DNA of 60,909 bases from a bacterium (lineage in GTDB: Bacteria; Verrucomicrobiota; Kiritimatiellia; CAIKKV01; CAITUY01), in assembly GCA_037128595.1 (NCBI GenBank), contig JBAXWB010000029.1, positions 1 to 60,909 on the forward strand, given 5' to 3'. The position numbers and the translations under genes are program-made. The notes below the pieces were generated by a model, which made no database searches, was not told where the DNA came from, and worked only from the letters and a program-made list of their open reading frames with translations. Shown here piece by piece: positions 16,688-25,487 of the stretch. Positions within the stretch are counted from its first letter, which is position 1; the number at the start of each line of letters is the position of its first letter.

Positions 16688-17566
16688 ATGAGCGACCGTT
16701 CCCCATCTGATGAAGCCTTCGGCCTCCCCAAGGGGATCACCGAAATCGTGTTGCTGGCCGGCAAGGGTGATTACCCCCTGCTCCTGGCCCAGTCGGCGCG
16801 GGCCCAGGGGGTTCGCCGCATCACCGCCATTGCCTTCCGCCACGAAACGGACCGGGCCATTGCCCGGTACGTGGACGACGTGAAGTGGATCTATCTGGGT
16901 CAGTTCGGGGCCGTTCTGGATGCCTTGGATGCCTGGGGCATCAAGCATGCGGTCATGGTCGGACAAATCACCCCTACCCACTTGTTCAGCCTGCGCTTTG
17001 ACCGCATGACGTTTGAACTGCTGAAGAACCTGAAACAGCGCAACGCCCATACCATCTATGGCGCCGCCTGTGACCAGATAAATCAACGCGGGGTTTCCCT
17101 GCTCCCCGCCCACCTGTTTATGGAAGCGGCCATGCCGGAAGCCGGCCTGATTGGCGGACGCGAACCCACAAACGAGGAAATGACCGACATCCTGTTCGGC
17201 TTGAATGTTGCCAAAATCACCAGCGGAATTGAGATCGGGCAGACCGTGGTGGTGAAAGAAGGTACCATCCTCGCCGTCGAAGCCTATGAAGGCACCGATG
17301 AGACCATCCTGCGCGCGGGCCGGGTGGGCAACGGCGGGGCCGTGGTGGTCAAGGTGGCGAAAAAGGGCCACGACATGCGCTTTGATATCCCGGTGGTGGG
17401 CATGCGCACCATGAAGATCATCAAGAAAAGCAAGACCCGCGTCCTGGCGATTGAAGCCAAACGCACCATTCTCCTTGAACGTGAAAAGCTGATCAAGGAG
17501 GCCAATCGACTGGGAATCTGCTTCATCGCCATGAATACGGAAGACTCTCTTCAAGGTCCGGCATGA
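16688..17566 (+). CDS. lpxI: UDP-2,3-diacylglucosamine pyrophosphatase LpxI
   Basis: LpxI hydrolyses UDP-2,3-diacylglucosamine to lipid X in lipid A synthesis and replaces LpxH in many phyla. The 292-residue protein matches the family (formerly DUF1009): an N-terminal nucleotide-like domain beginning with LLAGKGDYPLLLAQSAR, the VGQITPTHLF segment, and the C-terminal catalytic domain with the conserved DQ pair (AAEA-type context VEAYEGTDETILRAG) and KGHDMRFDIPVVG. Its stop overlaps the lpxB start by 4 nt, so consecutive steps of lipid A synthesis are coupled. Confidence 0.92.
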   Translation: MSDRSPSDEAFGLPKGITEIVLLAGKGDYPLLLAQSARAQGVRRITAIAFRHETDRAIARYVDDVKWIYLGQFGAVLDALDAWGIKHAVMVGQITPTHLFSLRFDRMTFELLKNLKQRNAHTIYGAACDQINQRGVSLLPAHLFMEAAMPEAGLIGGREPTNEEMTDILFGLNVAKITSGIEIGQTVVVKEGTILAVEAYEGTDETILRAGRVGNGGAVVVKVAKKGHDMRFDIPVVGMRTMKIIKKSKTRVLAIEAKRTILLEREKLIKEANRLGICFIAMNTEDSLQGPA

Positions 17567-18708
17567 CGCGGCCCCGCTCCATCATGATCCTGGCCGGTGA
17601 GATTTCCGGTGATATGCATGCCGCCGGGCTGGTGCGGGCCCTGCGCCAGACCGACCCCACCCTCACCTTCTTCGGCATGGGGGGCCCGCTGATGCGGGAG
17701 GCCGGCGTCGAGACCCATTATGATGTCAAGGATCTGGCCGTGATGGGGATCGTTGAGGTCTTGAAGCACATTTTCTTCTTCCGCAAAGTTTTCCGGCACA
17801 TGGAACAGCTGGCCCGCGACAAACGACCTGACGCGGTCATCCTGGTGGATTATCCCGGATTCAACCTGAGATTTGCGGCCAGTGCCCATGCCATGGGCTT
17901 AAAGACCATTTATTATATCTGCCCCCAGGTCTGGGTCTGGAAGCAGGGGCGGATTCCGATCATGGTCAAGGTGCTTGACCGGCTCATGACGATTTTCCCA
18001 TTCGAGCCTAAAATCTTCGAAGGCACAACCCTCAAAGTCGATTTTGTGGGCCATCCCCTGGTCGATGAAATCAGGGAGACCCTTCAAACCCCCATCGTCC
18101 CCCTGCCCTGGGCCGGCGAACCCCAGATCGGACTCCTCCCGGGCAGTCGGCACGCCGAGATTGACCGGATCCTGCCGCCGATGCTGGCGGCAGCGCGTCT
18201 GATTGAGGACAAATTCCCAAACGCCTCCTTCGTCATCCCAACCCCGACTGAAGAGATTGGCGCCCATGTCAGACGTTTGGCAGCCTGTCTCGCCAGAGTC
18301 CCGACACGGCTCAACGTGATCCAGGGCGATGCCAGACAGGTCTTCCGGCAAAGTCGGGCCGCCCTGGTCAAATCAGGCACGGCCACCATGGAGTCGGCCC
18401 TGGTGGGGTGTCCGACGGTCATCACCTACAGCGTGGCGGCCCTCACCTTCTGGATCGCCAAGCCGATGCTCAAGGTCCGGTTTGCCGGAATAGCCAATAT
18501 TATTGCCAACCGGTATGTCTGCCCCGAAGTGCTCCAGTTTGATGTCACCCCTGAAGCCCTGGCCAAGGCATTGATCCCATTGCTTTCGGATACCCCGGAG
18601 CGGAAAGCCATGTTGGAGGGCTTCGCCGAAGTCCGCCAGCTTCTGGGCGGGGGCGGAGCTGCTCAACGCGCCGCCCAGGTGGTGCTGGAGGAATTAGGCT
18701 TGGAATAG
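17563..18708 (+). CDS. lpxB: Lipid-A-disaccharide synthase
   Basis: LpxB, a GT19 glycosyltransferase at the inner face of the cytoplasmic membrane, joins UDP-2,3-diacylglucosamine and lipid X. The 381-residue protein carries the N-terminal AGEISGDMHAAGLVRAL, VDYPGFNLRFA, ICPQVWVWKQGR, FVGHPLVDE, LPGSRHAEI and the C-terminal KSGTATMESAL motifs. It shares a transcript with lpxI, directly upstream and overlapping by 4 nt. A 534-bp repeat-rich gap follows. Confidence 0.95.
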   Translation: MTRPRSIMILAGEISGDMHAAGLVRALRQTDPTLTFFGMGGPLMREAGVETHYDVKDLAVMGIVEVLKHIFFFRKVFRHMEQLARDKRPDAVILVDYPGFNLRFAASAHAMGLKTIYYICPQVWVWKQGRIPIMVKVLDRLMTIFPFEPKIFEGTTLKVDFVGHPLVDEIRETLQTPIVPLPWAGEPQIGLLPGSRHAEIDRILPPMLAAARLIEDKFPNASFVIPTPTEEIGAHVRRLAACLARVPTRLNVIQGDARQVFRQSRAALVKSGTATMESALVGCPTVITYSVAALTFWIAKPMLKVRFAGIANIIANRYVCPEVLQFDVTPEALAKALIPLLSDTPERKAMLEGFAEVRQLLGGGGAAQRAAQVVLEELGLE

Positions 18709-18718
18709 ACGCCCCCGG

Positions 18719-18776
18719 CGCTTCGCTCTGAATTGCGCAACAAATGATACGTGTGTTGTGCAGTATATTCTGCTCC
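18719..18776 (+). repeat. Copy 1 of intergenic dyad repeat
   Basis: This copy contains GCTTCGC, then ATTGCGCAACAAATGATACG, then GTTGTGCA. GCGCAAC and GTTGTGC form imperfect inverted arms around AAATGATACGTGT. It aligns with the copy at 19070. Confidence 0.7.
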
Positions 18777-19069
18777 GTTAAAGGACGCGCCCCCGGCGAC
18801 CATCACCAAAGCCCTCTCCCGTCGCGGGAAAGAGCGTTTTGAGGACGAAGGAAGGCCCGCGTATACACATGCGCGGGGGCTTTCCAGGGATTCCGGAAAG
18901 CGGCGATCATGATGAAGAGGGTCTGGCGACAGAAACCGGATGATGCGATGCAAAAGACCCGCATGTGTACGGGCGGGGCTTTGAGATTGCTACTGGTGGC
19001 AGCCGACGTCCTCGGCGGCTGATTGACAGCCAGGACGAAAGATCGTTCGCCGGGACGACGAACGCCACC

Positions 19070-19127
19070 TGTGCTTCGCGCCGGATTGCACAACAAATGA
19101 TACGAGGGTTGTGCATCACATTCGCAC
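19070..19127 (+). repeat. Copy 2 of intergenic dyad repeat
   Basis: It shares GCTTCGC, ATTGC-CAACAAATGATACG and GTTGTGCA with copy 1. Here the arms TGCACAAC and GTTGTGCA are perfect 8-bp complements around a 13-nt loop, and the differences from copy 1 inside the arms are compensatory or wobble-like. Confidence 0.7.
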
Positions 19128-19242
19128 CCTCTTTATGTGCCCCCCTTACTGACTCGGCGGTGACAGAGCACCGCCCTCCATTAATAAAGGATTCAGGAGT
19201 CAGAACAAGGGGCTTCAGACACTCCAACATTCTGAATCCTCT

Positions 19243-20061
19243 TTATCTCCGCCACTTCTGGCCGGGGCGCATCTGACGAGGGGCCGGCTGCTTCATCTGC
19301 TTGGGTTCCTCCAGCAACAGGGCATACCAGGTCTCACCTAAATCGGCATTGGAGAATTGGCCGGCCTTTCCATTGGCCACCGCTTCCCAGTTCTTCTCCA
19401 AGGTATCATCCTCGGTCGCCGTTTTGCCATCGACCAGGACTTGCAGGGCTTTTTCCGTCTGCTTTCTCCGAAGCAGCATCCAGGAATACGTGGCATAAAT
19501 CAAAACGGCGTCACGCTTGAATTTCTTCCGGTACTTGTTATAGGTCTTCTCAAGGGCGGCCTCATCCCCCTTCTGGTATTCGCGGCACATTTTCATGCAG
19601 CACAGCACCGGGTCGCCCAGGAGGGTCTTGGGAAGTAGGCGGTCCACCTCGTCAAACTTCTTCAACTGGAACAGGAACTGAACCCGGATGGCATTGATCT
19701 GACGATCCAGCAGGATGCTCCACTTGCTGTAGGGATCCATCTTATGACTGGATTCAAGGGCTTCGACCAGCATGGCATCCTGGTCCTTACGCGCCTGATC
19801 CATCAGGAACCGGACATTCCCGCCCCGACTGGCCATCTGCTCATATTTGCGGCGAAGCATATTGGTCCGCTCGGTAATCCGGGCCTGAATGGCCGTCATG
19901 AGGGCCGTAATCCGGCGCCGGATCCATAGCGTTGACCCGATCTGAATGCCCAGCCCGAAGAGGACGGCCAGCACAATACTCCAATTGCGAAAATGAAGCC
20001 CAAAGTGGAGGCCAGCCCAAAAACCGACCATCCCTAATAACGATAAAAGCAACGTCAACAT
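19243..20061 (-). CDS. Membrane-anchored TPR-like hypothetical protein
   Basis: The 272-residue protein has two N-terminal hydrophobic helices (residues 1-22 and 28-47), then a basic coiled coil (RRRITALMTAIQARITERTNMLRRKYEQM). A helical repeat region of tetratricopeptide character follows (LLDRQINAIRVQFLFQLKKFDEVDRLLPKTL ... EYQKGDEAALEKTYNKYRKKF ... RKQTEKALQVLVDG). It ends in a Pro/Gln/Arg tail (KQPAPRQMRPGQKWRR). GGAAAGG precedes the start. It is the last gene of the minus-strand run from GH78, 56 nt after the DUF401 gene. Function unknown; a scaffolding role at the inner membrane is only a guess. Confidence 0.6.
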   Translation of the reverse strand: MLTLLLSLLGMVGFWAGLHFGLHFRNWSIVLAVLFGLGIQIGSTLWIRRRITALMTAIQARITERTNMLRRKYEQMASRGGNVRFLMDQARKDQDAMLVEALESSHKMDPYSKWSILLDRQINAIRVQFLFQLKKFDEVDRLLPKTLLGDPVLCCMKMCREYQKGDEAALEKTYNKYRKKFKRDAVLIYATYSWMLLRRKQTEKALQVLVDGKTATEDDTLEKNWEAVANGKAGQFSNADLGETWYALLLEEPKQMKQPAPRQMRPGQKWRR

Positions 20062-20117
20062 ATCTACTTATCCCTTTCCTAACGGTCTCAAGAACATCAA
20101 CCGCACCCTTTTATATA

Positions 20118-21422
20118 CTATAGCGCCCATTTCAACAGAAGAAAATAGGCAGCCGCAGACCCCGCCATCAAAAGACACGGTCGCACCAGATATCGGAACG
20201 TGGCCCCGATGGTGGTCTCAAAATACCGGTTACTCACCACATAACAGAGATGAAGCGGACTAATCATCATTCCCAGATGCCCGCAGGCGTAAGCGAGCAC
20301 CACATACGGTCGCATGGAGGGATGATCCGGCATGGATTCGACCAGACTGATGACCAGCGGAAAACTCACCCCGACAAACCCGAAGGCCACACCGGTCAGC
20401 AAGCCGGCAATAAATGGCAGCAGGATCACCACCAGGGTCACGGGGACATGCATCACGCCCAGTTCAGAACTGATCGCAGCGGCTGCATTCACTTCCTTGA
20501 GCATGTTCTGGTAGACCATCACACTCAACACCAGCCCGAGCAAGGGAATGGATTCCTTGTTCCAGGTCAACCGCCACAACTGTTTGAATGGAAATGGCCT
20601 GGCCCACAAGGTGAACACCAGACTGACCGCCAGTCCCAGCAGAAGCGGAGCAAACTTCTGCATAAAAGACAACCCGCCCGGGCTGAACCCGCCCGGACCC
20701 AAATGGGCCGCCAGGAATTTCATCATGATCGCGCCCAGCGCCCAGACGATCAAGATGACCCCTATGGGCGCCACGGACACCAGGATCGTGCGTTTGAGTC
20801 CGGGTGGCGGAGGAGGCGCCATTGGCAAAAGCAACGCCGGCATCGACCGGTACATCCACACCCCGCCCAAAACCATAAAGACACCCAGTGGAATCTGAAA
20901 CATGGCAAAGGTGAGAAGATCGCTGTTGGTCAGGCTCATGGCCAGGATGACCCCGGGATACAACGGCCACCAGTGCTCCCATATGTGACGCCACCAGTAG
21001 TTGATGGACGACAGCACATGGCCGCCCAGTTCACTCCCATGGGCCGCCTGGCGCACCATGGGAGCGGAGAAGATCGCCCCCCCCGGCATGGGCAGGAGGC
21101 CGATGAGTGCGGGTAAAACCGCCAGGGTGATGGCGGGTCTTCGCACATACGCCTGAATCGAGGTCACCATGCGCTGCATACGCCCCGTCTGACGCATGGC
21201 ATCCGACAGCGTCAGGAGCAGCACCATGGTGATGAGCAGCCCGATGGAGGTTGACTGAGTGACGCCCACCCAGGCCACGCGGACAAGCCCCTTCGCATCC
21301 TCGCCGAAGAACAGCCCCAGCGAGATCGCCCCGCAAAAAATGGCGAACCAGAGGGGTACTTTCAACCGGACAAGGGCCAAAATGATCCCGAACGACACGA
21401 GTGTGAGGCCCAACGCCGGCAT
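20118..21422 (-). CDS. DUF401 family membrane transporter
   Basis: This 434-residue integral membrane protein has about ten to twelve hydrophobic helices. It matches DUF401, a family in the ion-transporter (ArsB/NhaD-like) superfamily, with motifs LPALIGLLPMPGGAIFSAPMV, INYWWRHIWEHWWPLYPG and FVGVSFPLVISL, and a late ACGHLGMMISPLHLCYVVS re-entrant-like segment. The substrate is unknown; anion or carboxylate transport is inferred from the superfamily. GGGAG lies 7 nt upstream of the ATG. It follows ileS by 13 nt in the same operon. Confidence 0.85.
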   Translation of the reverse strand: MPALGLTLVSFGIILALVRLKVPLWFAIFCGAISLGLFFGEDAKGLVRVAWVGVTQSTSIGLLITMVLLLTLSDAMRQTGRMQRMVTSIQAYVRRPAITLAVLPALIGLLPMPGGAIFSAPMVRQAAHGSELGGHVLSSINYWWRHIWEHWWPLYPGVILAMSLTNSDLLTFAMFQIPLGVFMVLGGVWMYRSMPALLLPMAPPPPPGLKRTILVSVAPIGVILIVWALGAIMMKFLAAHLGPGGFSPGGLSFMQKFAPLLLGLAVSLVFTLWARPFPFKQLWRLTWNKESIPLLGLVLSVMVYQNMLKEVNAAAAISSELGVMHVPVTLVVILLPFIAGLLTGVAFGFVGVSFPLVISLVESMPDHPSMRPYVVLAYACGHLGMMISPLHLCYVVSNRYFETTIGATFRYLVRPCLLMAGSAAAYFLLLKWAL

Positions 21423-21435
21423 TCAAATCTCCCTG

Positions 21436-24400
21436 TTATTTCTGAACAACGGCTTCAAACTTGATCACACAGGGATGGCCATTCAAATCCCAGTCGGTGG
21501 CCCCTTCGGCAATCCCCTCAACCGCCTCACAGGACAGGCTCAAGGTTTCGGAGGTAATATACTCAAGGTGCGTCGCCACCGCCTGCCTGACTTCAGCCGG
21601 CCCCACGAATTGCACGCGGATCCGCTGCGTCACTTCCAGGTCGGCTGTCTTGCGCATATTCTGAAGTTTGCTGACAAACTCACGGGCCAAGCCTTCCGCG
21701 ACCAGCTCGGGCGTCAGCGCGGTATCCAGGGCGACCACAATGCCGCCTTCCGCGGCCACCACACTGCCCTCGCGCGGCAGATGCTCGATGATCACGTCGT
21801 CCAGTGTCAAGTCGACGGCGGTGCCGTCCAGCATCACGGCCAGCGACTCACCCCGGGCCAGAATTTCAATCTGCTCGCTCTTAAGGGCCGCCACGAGGCC
21901 AGCCGCCTTCCTCATGAGCGGGCCCAGCTTCGGGCCCAGCCTGGCAAAATTCGCCTTGGTCTTGACGGTGGCAAAATCGGCTTCACTCAGACGGAACTCC
22001 GCCTCTTTCACATTCAGCTCTTCCATGATGATCTCTTTCAAATCACTCATACAGGCGAGCAATTCAGCATTCCGGCAGGCGACATGAAGTTTCTTCAGGG
22101 GCTGCCGCACCTTCAAGTCATGCGCGGAGCGCAGGGTGCGTCCCAGGGCCACCACCGTCATGACCGCCGCCATCTGTCGCTCCAGGGCCGGGTCACGGCG
22201 GGTGCTGTCCCCTCCCGGAAAATCACACAGGTGTACGGATTCAGGCATATCGGCCGTCCGCAAATTCCGGTAAATGGCTTCACTGATAAAGGGGATGAAC
22301 GGGGCCGCAATCTTGGAGGTGTTCAGCAGCACATAATACAGCGTCTCATAGGCCTGCGCCTTATCGGCGTCATCCTGCGACTTCCAGAACCGGCGGCGGC
22401 TGCGCCGGATATACCAGTTGGTCAGGTCTTCGACGAACCGGACAAAAGGCCGGACCGCCCCCTGCAGGTCATAATGATCCATGGCCTTGGTAACATTCGC
22501 CGACAGCGATTCCATGGAACTGCGGATCCAGCGATCCAGGAGATTTTCATCCTGAATTCTGGATTCTGGATTCTGGATTCTGGATTCTGGACGCCACCCA
22601 TCCACATTGGCATAGGTCACAAAGAAGCCATAGGCATTCCACAAAGGAATCAACAGGTTCCGCATCAGGTCCTGCACCCCGGTTTCTGAAAACCGCAGAT
22701 CCTCCGCCCGGACAACGGGAGAGTTGATCAGATAGAGCCGCAACGCATCCGCACCATAGGTGTTGATGATGTAGCTCGGATCCGGGTAGTTCTTGAGGCG
22801 CTTGCTCATTTTACGCCCGTCCTCCGCCAGCACCAGCCCGTTGACAATCACGTTCCGGAAGGCCGGCTTGTCAAACAGGGCCGTCGAGAGGACCGTCAGG
22901 GTATAGAACCAACCCCGCGTCTGATCCAGCCCCTCGGCAATGAAGTCGGCCGGGAAATGGCTTTCAAACTGCGTTCGGTTTTCAAACGGATAATGGGCCT
23001 GCGCATAGGGCATCGCGCCACTTTCAAACCAGCAATCCAGCACTTCCGGAATCCGCTTGAGCATGCCCCGCCCTTCGCGCGAGGGGATCTCAATCTTATC
23101 CATGAAATGCTTATGCAGATCTGTCACCTTGTGACCGGAGAGGGTTTCCAGTTCTGCGGCAGAACCAATGCACACCACTTCCTTGCCGTCATCGCTGCGC
23201 CAGACAGGCAACGGAGTGCCCCAGTAACGGTTACGCGAGATATTCCAATCGCGCGCCTGTTCCAGCCATTTTCCGAACCGGCCATCGCGCAAATGCTCAG
23301 GAACCCAGCGGGTCTGGCTGTTGGCCTTCAGGATCTGATCGCGCATCTGTTCCACCTTGACATACCAGGCCGAAATCGCGCGATAGATCAGCGGCGTATC
23401 ACAACGCCAGCAGTGCGGATAGCTGTGATTGATCACGGCGTGATGAATCAGACTCCCCTCCTGCTTCAGCCGTTTGATAATATCGTGATCGGCCTCCTTG
23501 ACGGCCCGTCCGACATAATCCGGAATCTCTTCGGTAAACCGGCCTTCGGCGTCCACCGGACAGGGGGCCGGCAGATTTTCAGTTTTCCCGACCCGGCTGT
23601 CATCTTCACCAAATCCCGGCGCAATGTGTACCACCCCGGTGCCATCGACGGTCGAAACAAAATCACCCGCAATAATCCGGAAGGCCCCCTTAGCCTTGTA
23701 ATCCGCATAATAGGGAAACAGCGGTTCATACCGCAGACCCAGCAAGGCGGCTCCCGTGGTTTCCTCCACTACTTCAAACGCCGCCCCTTTCTTGTAATAA
23801 GCCGCCACCCGGTCTTTGGCGAGGTAGTAGAAATGCGAACCATCCTTGATCTTGACGTAAGGGATATCTTTACCCACCGCCAGGGCCATATTGGATGGCA
23901 GGGTCCAGGGCGTGGTCGTCCAAGCCAGCACATAGAGGGCGTCCGCTCCCTCCACCTTGAACCGGATGGTCACCGCCGGATCCTGAACATCAGCGTAGCC
24001 CTGATTCGTTTCAAAATTCGAAAGCGGCGTAGTGCAGCGCGGACAATACGGCACAATACGGTGCCCCTCGTAGATCAGTTGTTTTTCCCAAAGGGACTTG
24101 AATACCCACCAGATGGACTCCATGAAGGCTGGATCCATGGTCTTGTAATCGTGATCAAAATCAACCCACCGCCCCATCCGTGTCACCACTTGACGCCATT
24201 CACGGGTATAGCGCAGGACAATACTGCGGCACCGCTCATTGAATACATCCACGCCCAGAGTCTCAATATCGCGCTTGCCGCTGAGCTTCAGATCCTGCTC
24301 GACTTCGTATTCAACGGGTAGCCCATGGCAATCCCAGCCGAACCGCCGGTTGACATAATGGCCGCGCATGGTCTGGTACCGGGGAACGATATCCTTGATA

Positions 24401-24588
24401 GTACCGGCCAGGAGATGCCCGAAATGGGGCAATCCGGTGGCAAAGGGAGGCCCGTCATAGAAAACATATTCAGGGGCATCCTTGCGCTGCTCGAGCGATT
24501 TCTCAAAAATGTGCTGTTGCTCCCAAAATGCCAGAGCTTCCACTTCCTGTCCTGGAAAATCCACTTTTCGCGAAACCGGCTTGAACAT
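21436..24588 (-). CDS. ileS: Isoleucyl-tRNA synthetase, type 2 (eukaryote-like)
   Basis: This enzyme charges tRNA-Ile. The 1050-residue start (MFKPVSRK) is one base after the trpR stop (TAA-T-ATG), so translation is coupled; upstream in-frame codons lie inside trpR. The signature is HFGH in PPFATGLPHFGHLLAGTIKD and KMSKRLKNYPDPS. These fit the type-2 IleRS, which is related to the eukaryotic enzyme and, in studied cases, resistant to mupirocin, rather than type 1 (HIGH, KMSKS). The CP1 editing domain and anticodon-binding domain are present; no C-terminal zinc site of the type-1 kind is seen. Near the join to the anticodon-binding domain it contains a heptanucleotide array encoding PESRIQNPESRIQD. 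Confidence 0.95.
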   Translation of the reverse strand: MFKPVSRKVDFPGQEVEALAFWEQQHIFEKSLEQRKDAPEYVFYDGPPFATGLPHFGHLLAGTIKDIVPRYQTMRGHYVNRRFGWDCHGLPVEYEVEQDLKLSGKRDIETLGVDVFNERCRSIVLRYTREWRQVVTRMGRWVDFDHDYKTMDPAFMESIWWVFKSLWEKQLIYEGHRIVPYCPRCTTPLSNFETNQGYADVQDPAVTIRFKVEGADALYVLAWTTTPWTLPSNMALAVGKDIPYVKIKDGSHFYYLAKDRVAAYYKKGAAFEVVEETTGAALLGLRYEPLFPYYADYKAKGAFRIIAGDFVSTVDGTGVVHIAPGFGEDDSRVGKTENLPAPCPVDAEGRFTEEIPDYVGRAVKEADHDIIKRLKQEGSLIHHAVINHSYPHCWRCDTPLIYRAISAWYVKVEQMRDQILKANSQTRWVPEHLRDGRFGKWLEQARDWNISRNRYWGTPLPVWRSDDGKEVVCIGSAAELETLSGHKVTDLHKHFMDKIEIPSREGRGMLKRIPEVLDCWFESGAMPYAQAHYPFENRTQFESHFPADFIAEGLDQTRGWFYTLTVLSTALFDKPAFRNVIVNGLVLAEDGRKMSKRLKNYPDPSYIINTYGADALRLYLINSPVVRAEDLRFSETGVQDLMRNLLIPLWNAYGFFVTYANVDGWRPESRIQNPESRIQDENLLDRWIRSSMESLSANVTKAMDHYDLQGAVRPFVRFVEDLTNWYIRRSRRRFWKSQDDADKAQAYETLYYVLLNTSKIAAPFIPFISEAIYRNLRTADMPESVHLCDFPGGDSTRRDPALERQMAAVMTVVALGRTLRSAHDLKVRQPLKKLHVACRNAELLACMSDLKEIIMEELNVKEAEFRLSEADFATVKTKANFARLGPKLGPLMRKAAGLVAALKSEQIEILARGESLAVMLDGTAVDLTLDDVIIEHLPREGSVVAAEGGIVVALDTALTPELVAEGLAREFVSKLQNMRKTADLEVTQRIRVQFVGPAEVRQAVATHLEYITSETLSLSCEAVEGIAEGATDWDLNGHPCVIKFEAVVQK
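22554..22588. repeat. Five heptanucleotide repeats (GGATTCT) inside ileS
   Basis: GAATTCT is followed by four perfect GGATTCT units, 35 nt in all. On the coding strand this is AGAATCC repeated, giving the 7-residue period PESRIQN. Seven is not a multiple of three, so gain or loss of one unit would shift the frame of an essential gene; only three-unit changes keep it open. Confidence 0.9.
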
Positions 24589-24589
24589 A

Positions 24590-24904
24590 TTACGTTTTCT
24601 CTTTCTTTTCCACAGCATGCCGAACCGCCTTAAGGAAGGCGGGCGGGCCGAACTTCAACTCATGGGAGCCCCGGGTAATCTTACAGAGACTGATCCCCAG
24701 TCGGGTGGCGATGGCCCGTTGCGTGACCCCCTTCTCAAGCAGACAGACCAGCTTCCATCGCAAGGCGATCTTCTCCCGCTCCCGGGGCGTCAGGATGGCC
24801 TGAAACACATCATAAACTTCATCCGCACTCAAATGGGACAGGACAGACGCCAGTTCCCGGAGTACACGATCAGGCTGATAGTTGGACTTGGCCATAAGCG
24901 GCAA
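24590..24904 (-). CDS. trpR: Trp repressor (TrpR) family protein
   Basis: The 104-residue protein matches the TrpR helical fold: helix LTPREREKIALRWKLVCLLEKG, the recognition HTH VTQRAIATRLGISLCKITRGSHELK and an amphipathic C-terminal helix. TrpR is a tryptophan-activated repressor; this could also be a YerC/YecD-type homologue. GAGGAG sits 9 nt before a TTG at 24902-24904 but about 19 nt before the next ATG at 24893-24895, so TTG is the likelier start. It directly precedes ileS (one base between TAA and ATG). No trp genes are nearby. Confidence 0.82.
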   Translation of the reverse strand: MPLMAKSNYQPDRVLRELASVLSHLSADEVYDVFQAILTPREREKIALRWKLVCLLEKGVTQRAIATRLGISLCKITRGSHELKFGPPAFLKAVRHAVEKKEKT

Positions 24905-24933
24905 CGGGACGGGCTCCTCACCTGCAGAGCGAC

Positions 24934-25458
24934 CTAGAACTTGTAGCCCAGGTACCCACCGAACTCCACGTCTCCAAAATCAAATTTGTTCAGGGAACCC
25001 CAATCTTCAAAGACGTAGTAGGCGTTGGCCTGCAGGCTGAGGTTCTTGCCCAGCGGGATATTCAATCCCAGGACCCATTGCCAATACATATCCATCCATT
25101 CCCCATCACCCTCGGTATAGGTTGACAGGACACCCAGCCCGCCCTGGAAAATGCCATCCTTCATCAGAAGATTGGCTTCAGGGGTAATCCCATAGTTCAG
25201 GTCCGGGTGCTCGTCAAACTCCGGGGTATACCCGCAGACGAATTGCAGCATGGCATTTTCCTCATGGATCTCATAGGCCACGTCATAGGTCAAATCCCCA
25301 TCAGTATAAGGCAGACTGATGAATTCAGAGTGTTTCAGATGATACCGGGCGCCCAGCGCGACTACCTGAGCCGTCGAGGCCATCGCCATCCCGGTAAGTG
25401 TTCCCACCATCAACCCGGCAATTAATGCAACTTTGAGTGTTTTCATGGCCGGAATCAT
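24934..25458 (-). CDS. Small secreted beta-barrel-like outer membrane protein
   Basis: The start at ATG 25458 is chosen because GGAGGG lies 6 nt before it. The 174-residue protein has a signal peptide (MKTLKVALIAGLMVGTLTGMAMA, cleavage near residue 27). The mature part shows alternating amphipathic strands (VVALGARYHLKHSEF, LTYDVAYEIHEENAMLQFVCGYT, LSLQANAYYVFEDWG) and ends in aromatic GGYLGYKF, as outer-membrane barrels do. No specific family is recognised; an OmpW-like or porin-like small barrel is plausible. It lies between GH78 and trpR in the same run. Confidence 0.6.
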   Translation of the reverse strand: MIPAMKTLKVALIAGLMVGTLTGMAMASTAQVVALGARYHLKHSEFISLPYTDGDLTYDVAYEIHEENAMLQFVCGYTPEFDEHPDLNYGITPEANLLMKDGIFQGGLGVLSTYTEGDGEWMDMYWQWVLGLNIPLGKNLSLQANAYYVFEDWGSLNKFDFGDVEFGGYLGYKF

Positions 25459-25487
25459 AAACACCCTCCCGTCCGGCGCAAGCTTTT

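Larger units (their letters stand above)
18709..19242. other. 534-bp gene-free interval with repeats and hairpins
   Basis: No convincing gene is seen on either strand; the short open frames lack ribosome sites and recognisable proteins. Contents: two direct copies of a roughly 58-nt repeat (separate entries) about 350 bp apart; a partial direct repeat GACGC(G)CCCCCGGCG at 18709 and 18784; and a GC hairpin near 18853-18892 (GGCCCGCG ... CGCGGGGGC followed by TTTCC). A 9-bp dyad (AGGATTCAG 19188-19196 / CTGAATCCT 19232-19240) may end the minus-strand gene at 19243. The layout fits a decayed small mobile element or a structured RNA; neither is shown. Confidence 0.5.

Noticed and set aside
18719-19127. 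Integron attC sites
   Set aside because: The CAAC/GTTG arms resemble core sites, but the seven-base core consensus is not met and no integrase or cassette gene is present.
18803-19276. Three overlapping 97-107 codon frames in the repeat-rich gap
   Set aside because: They lie on both strands across repeats, and their translations look like arbitrary reading of GC-rich hairpins.
22957-24321. 454-codon plus-strand frame opposite ileS
   Set aside because: It is an antisense shadow of an intact synthetase without protein-like features.
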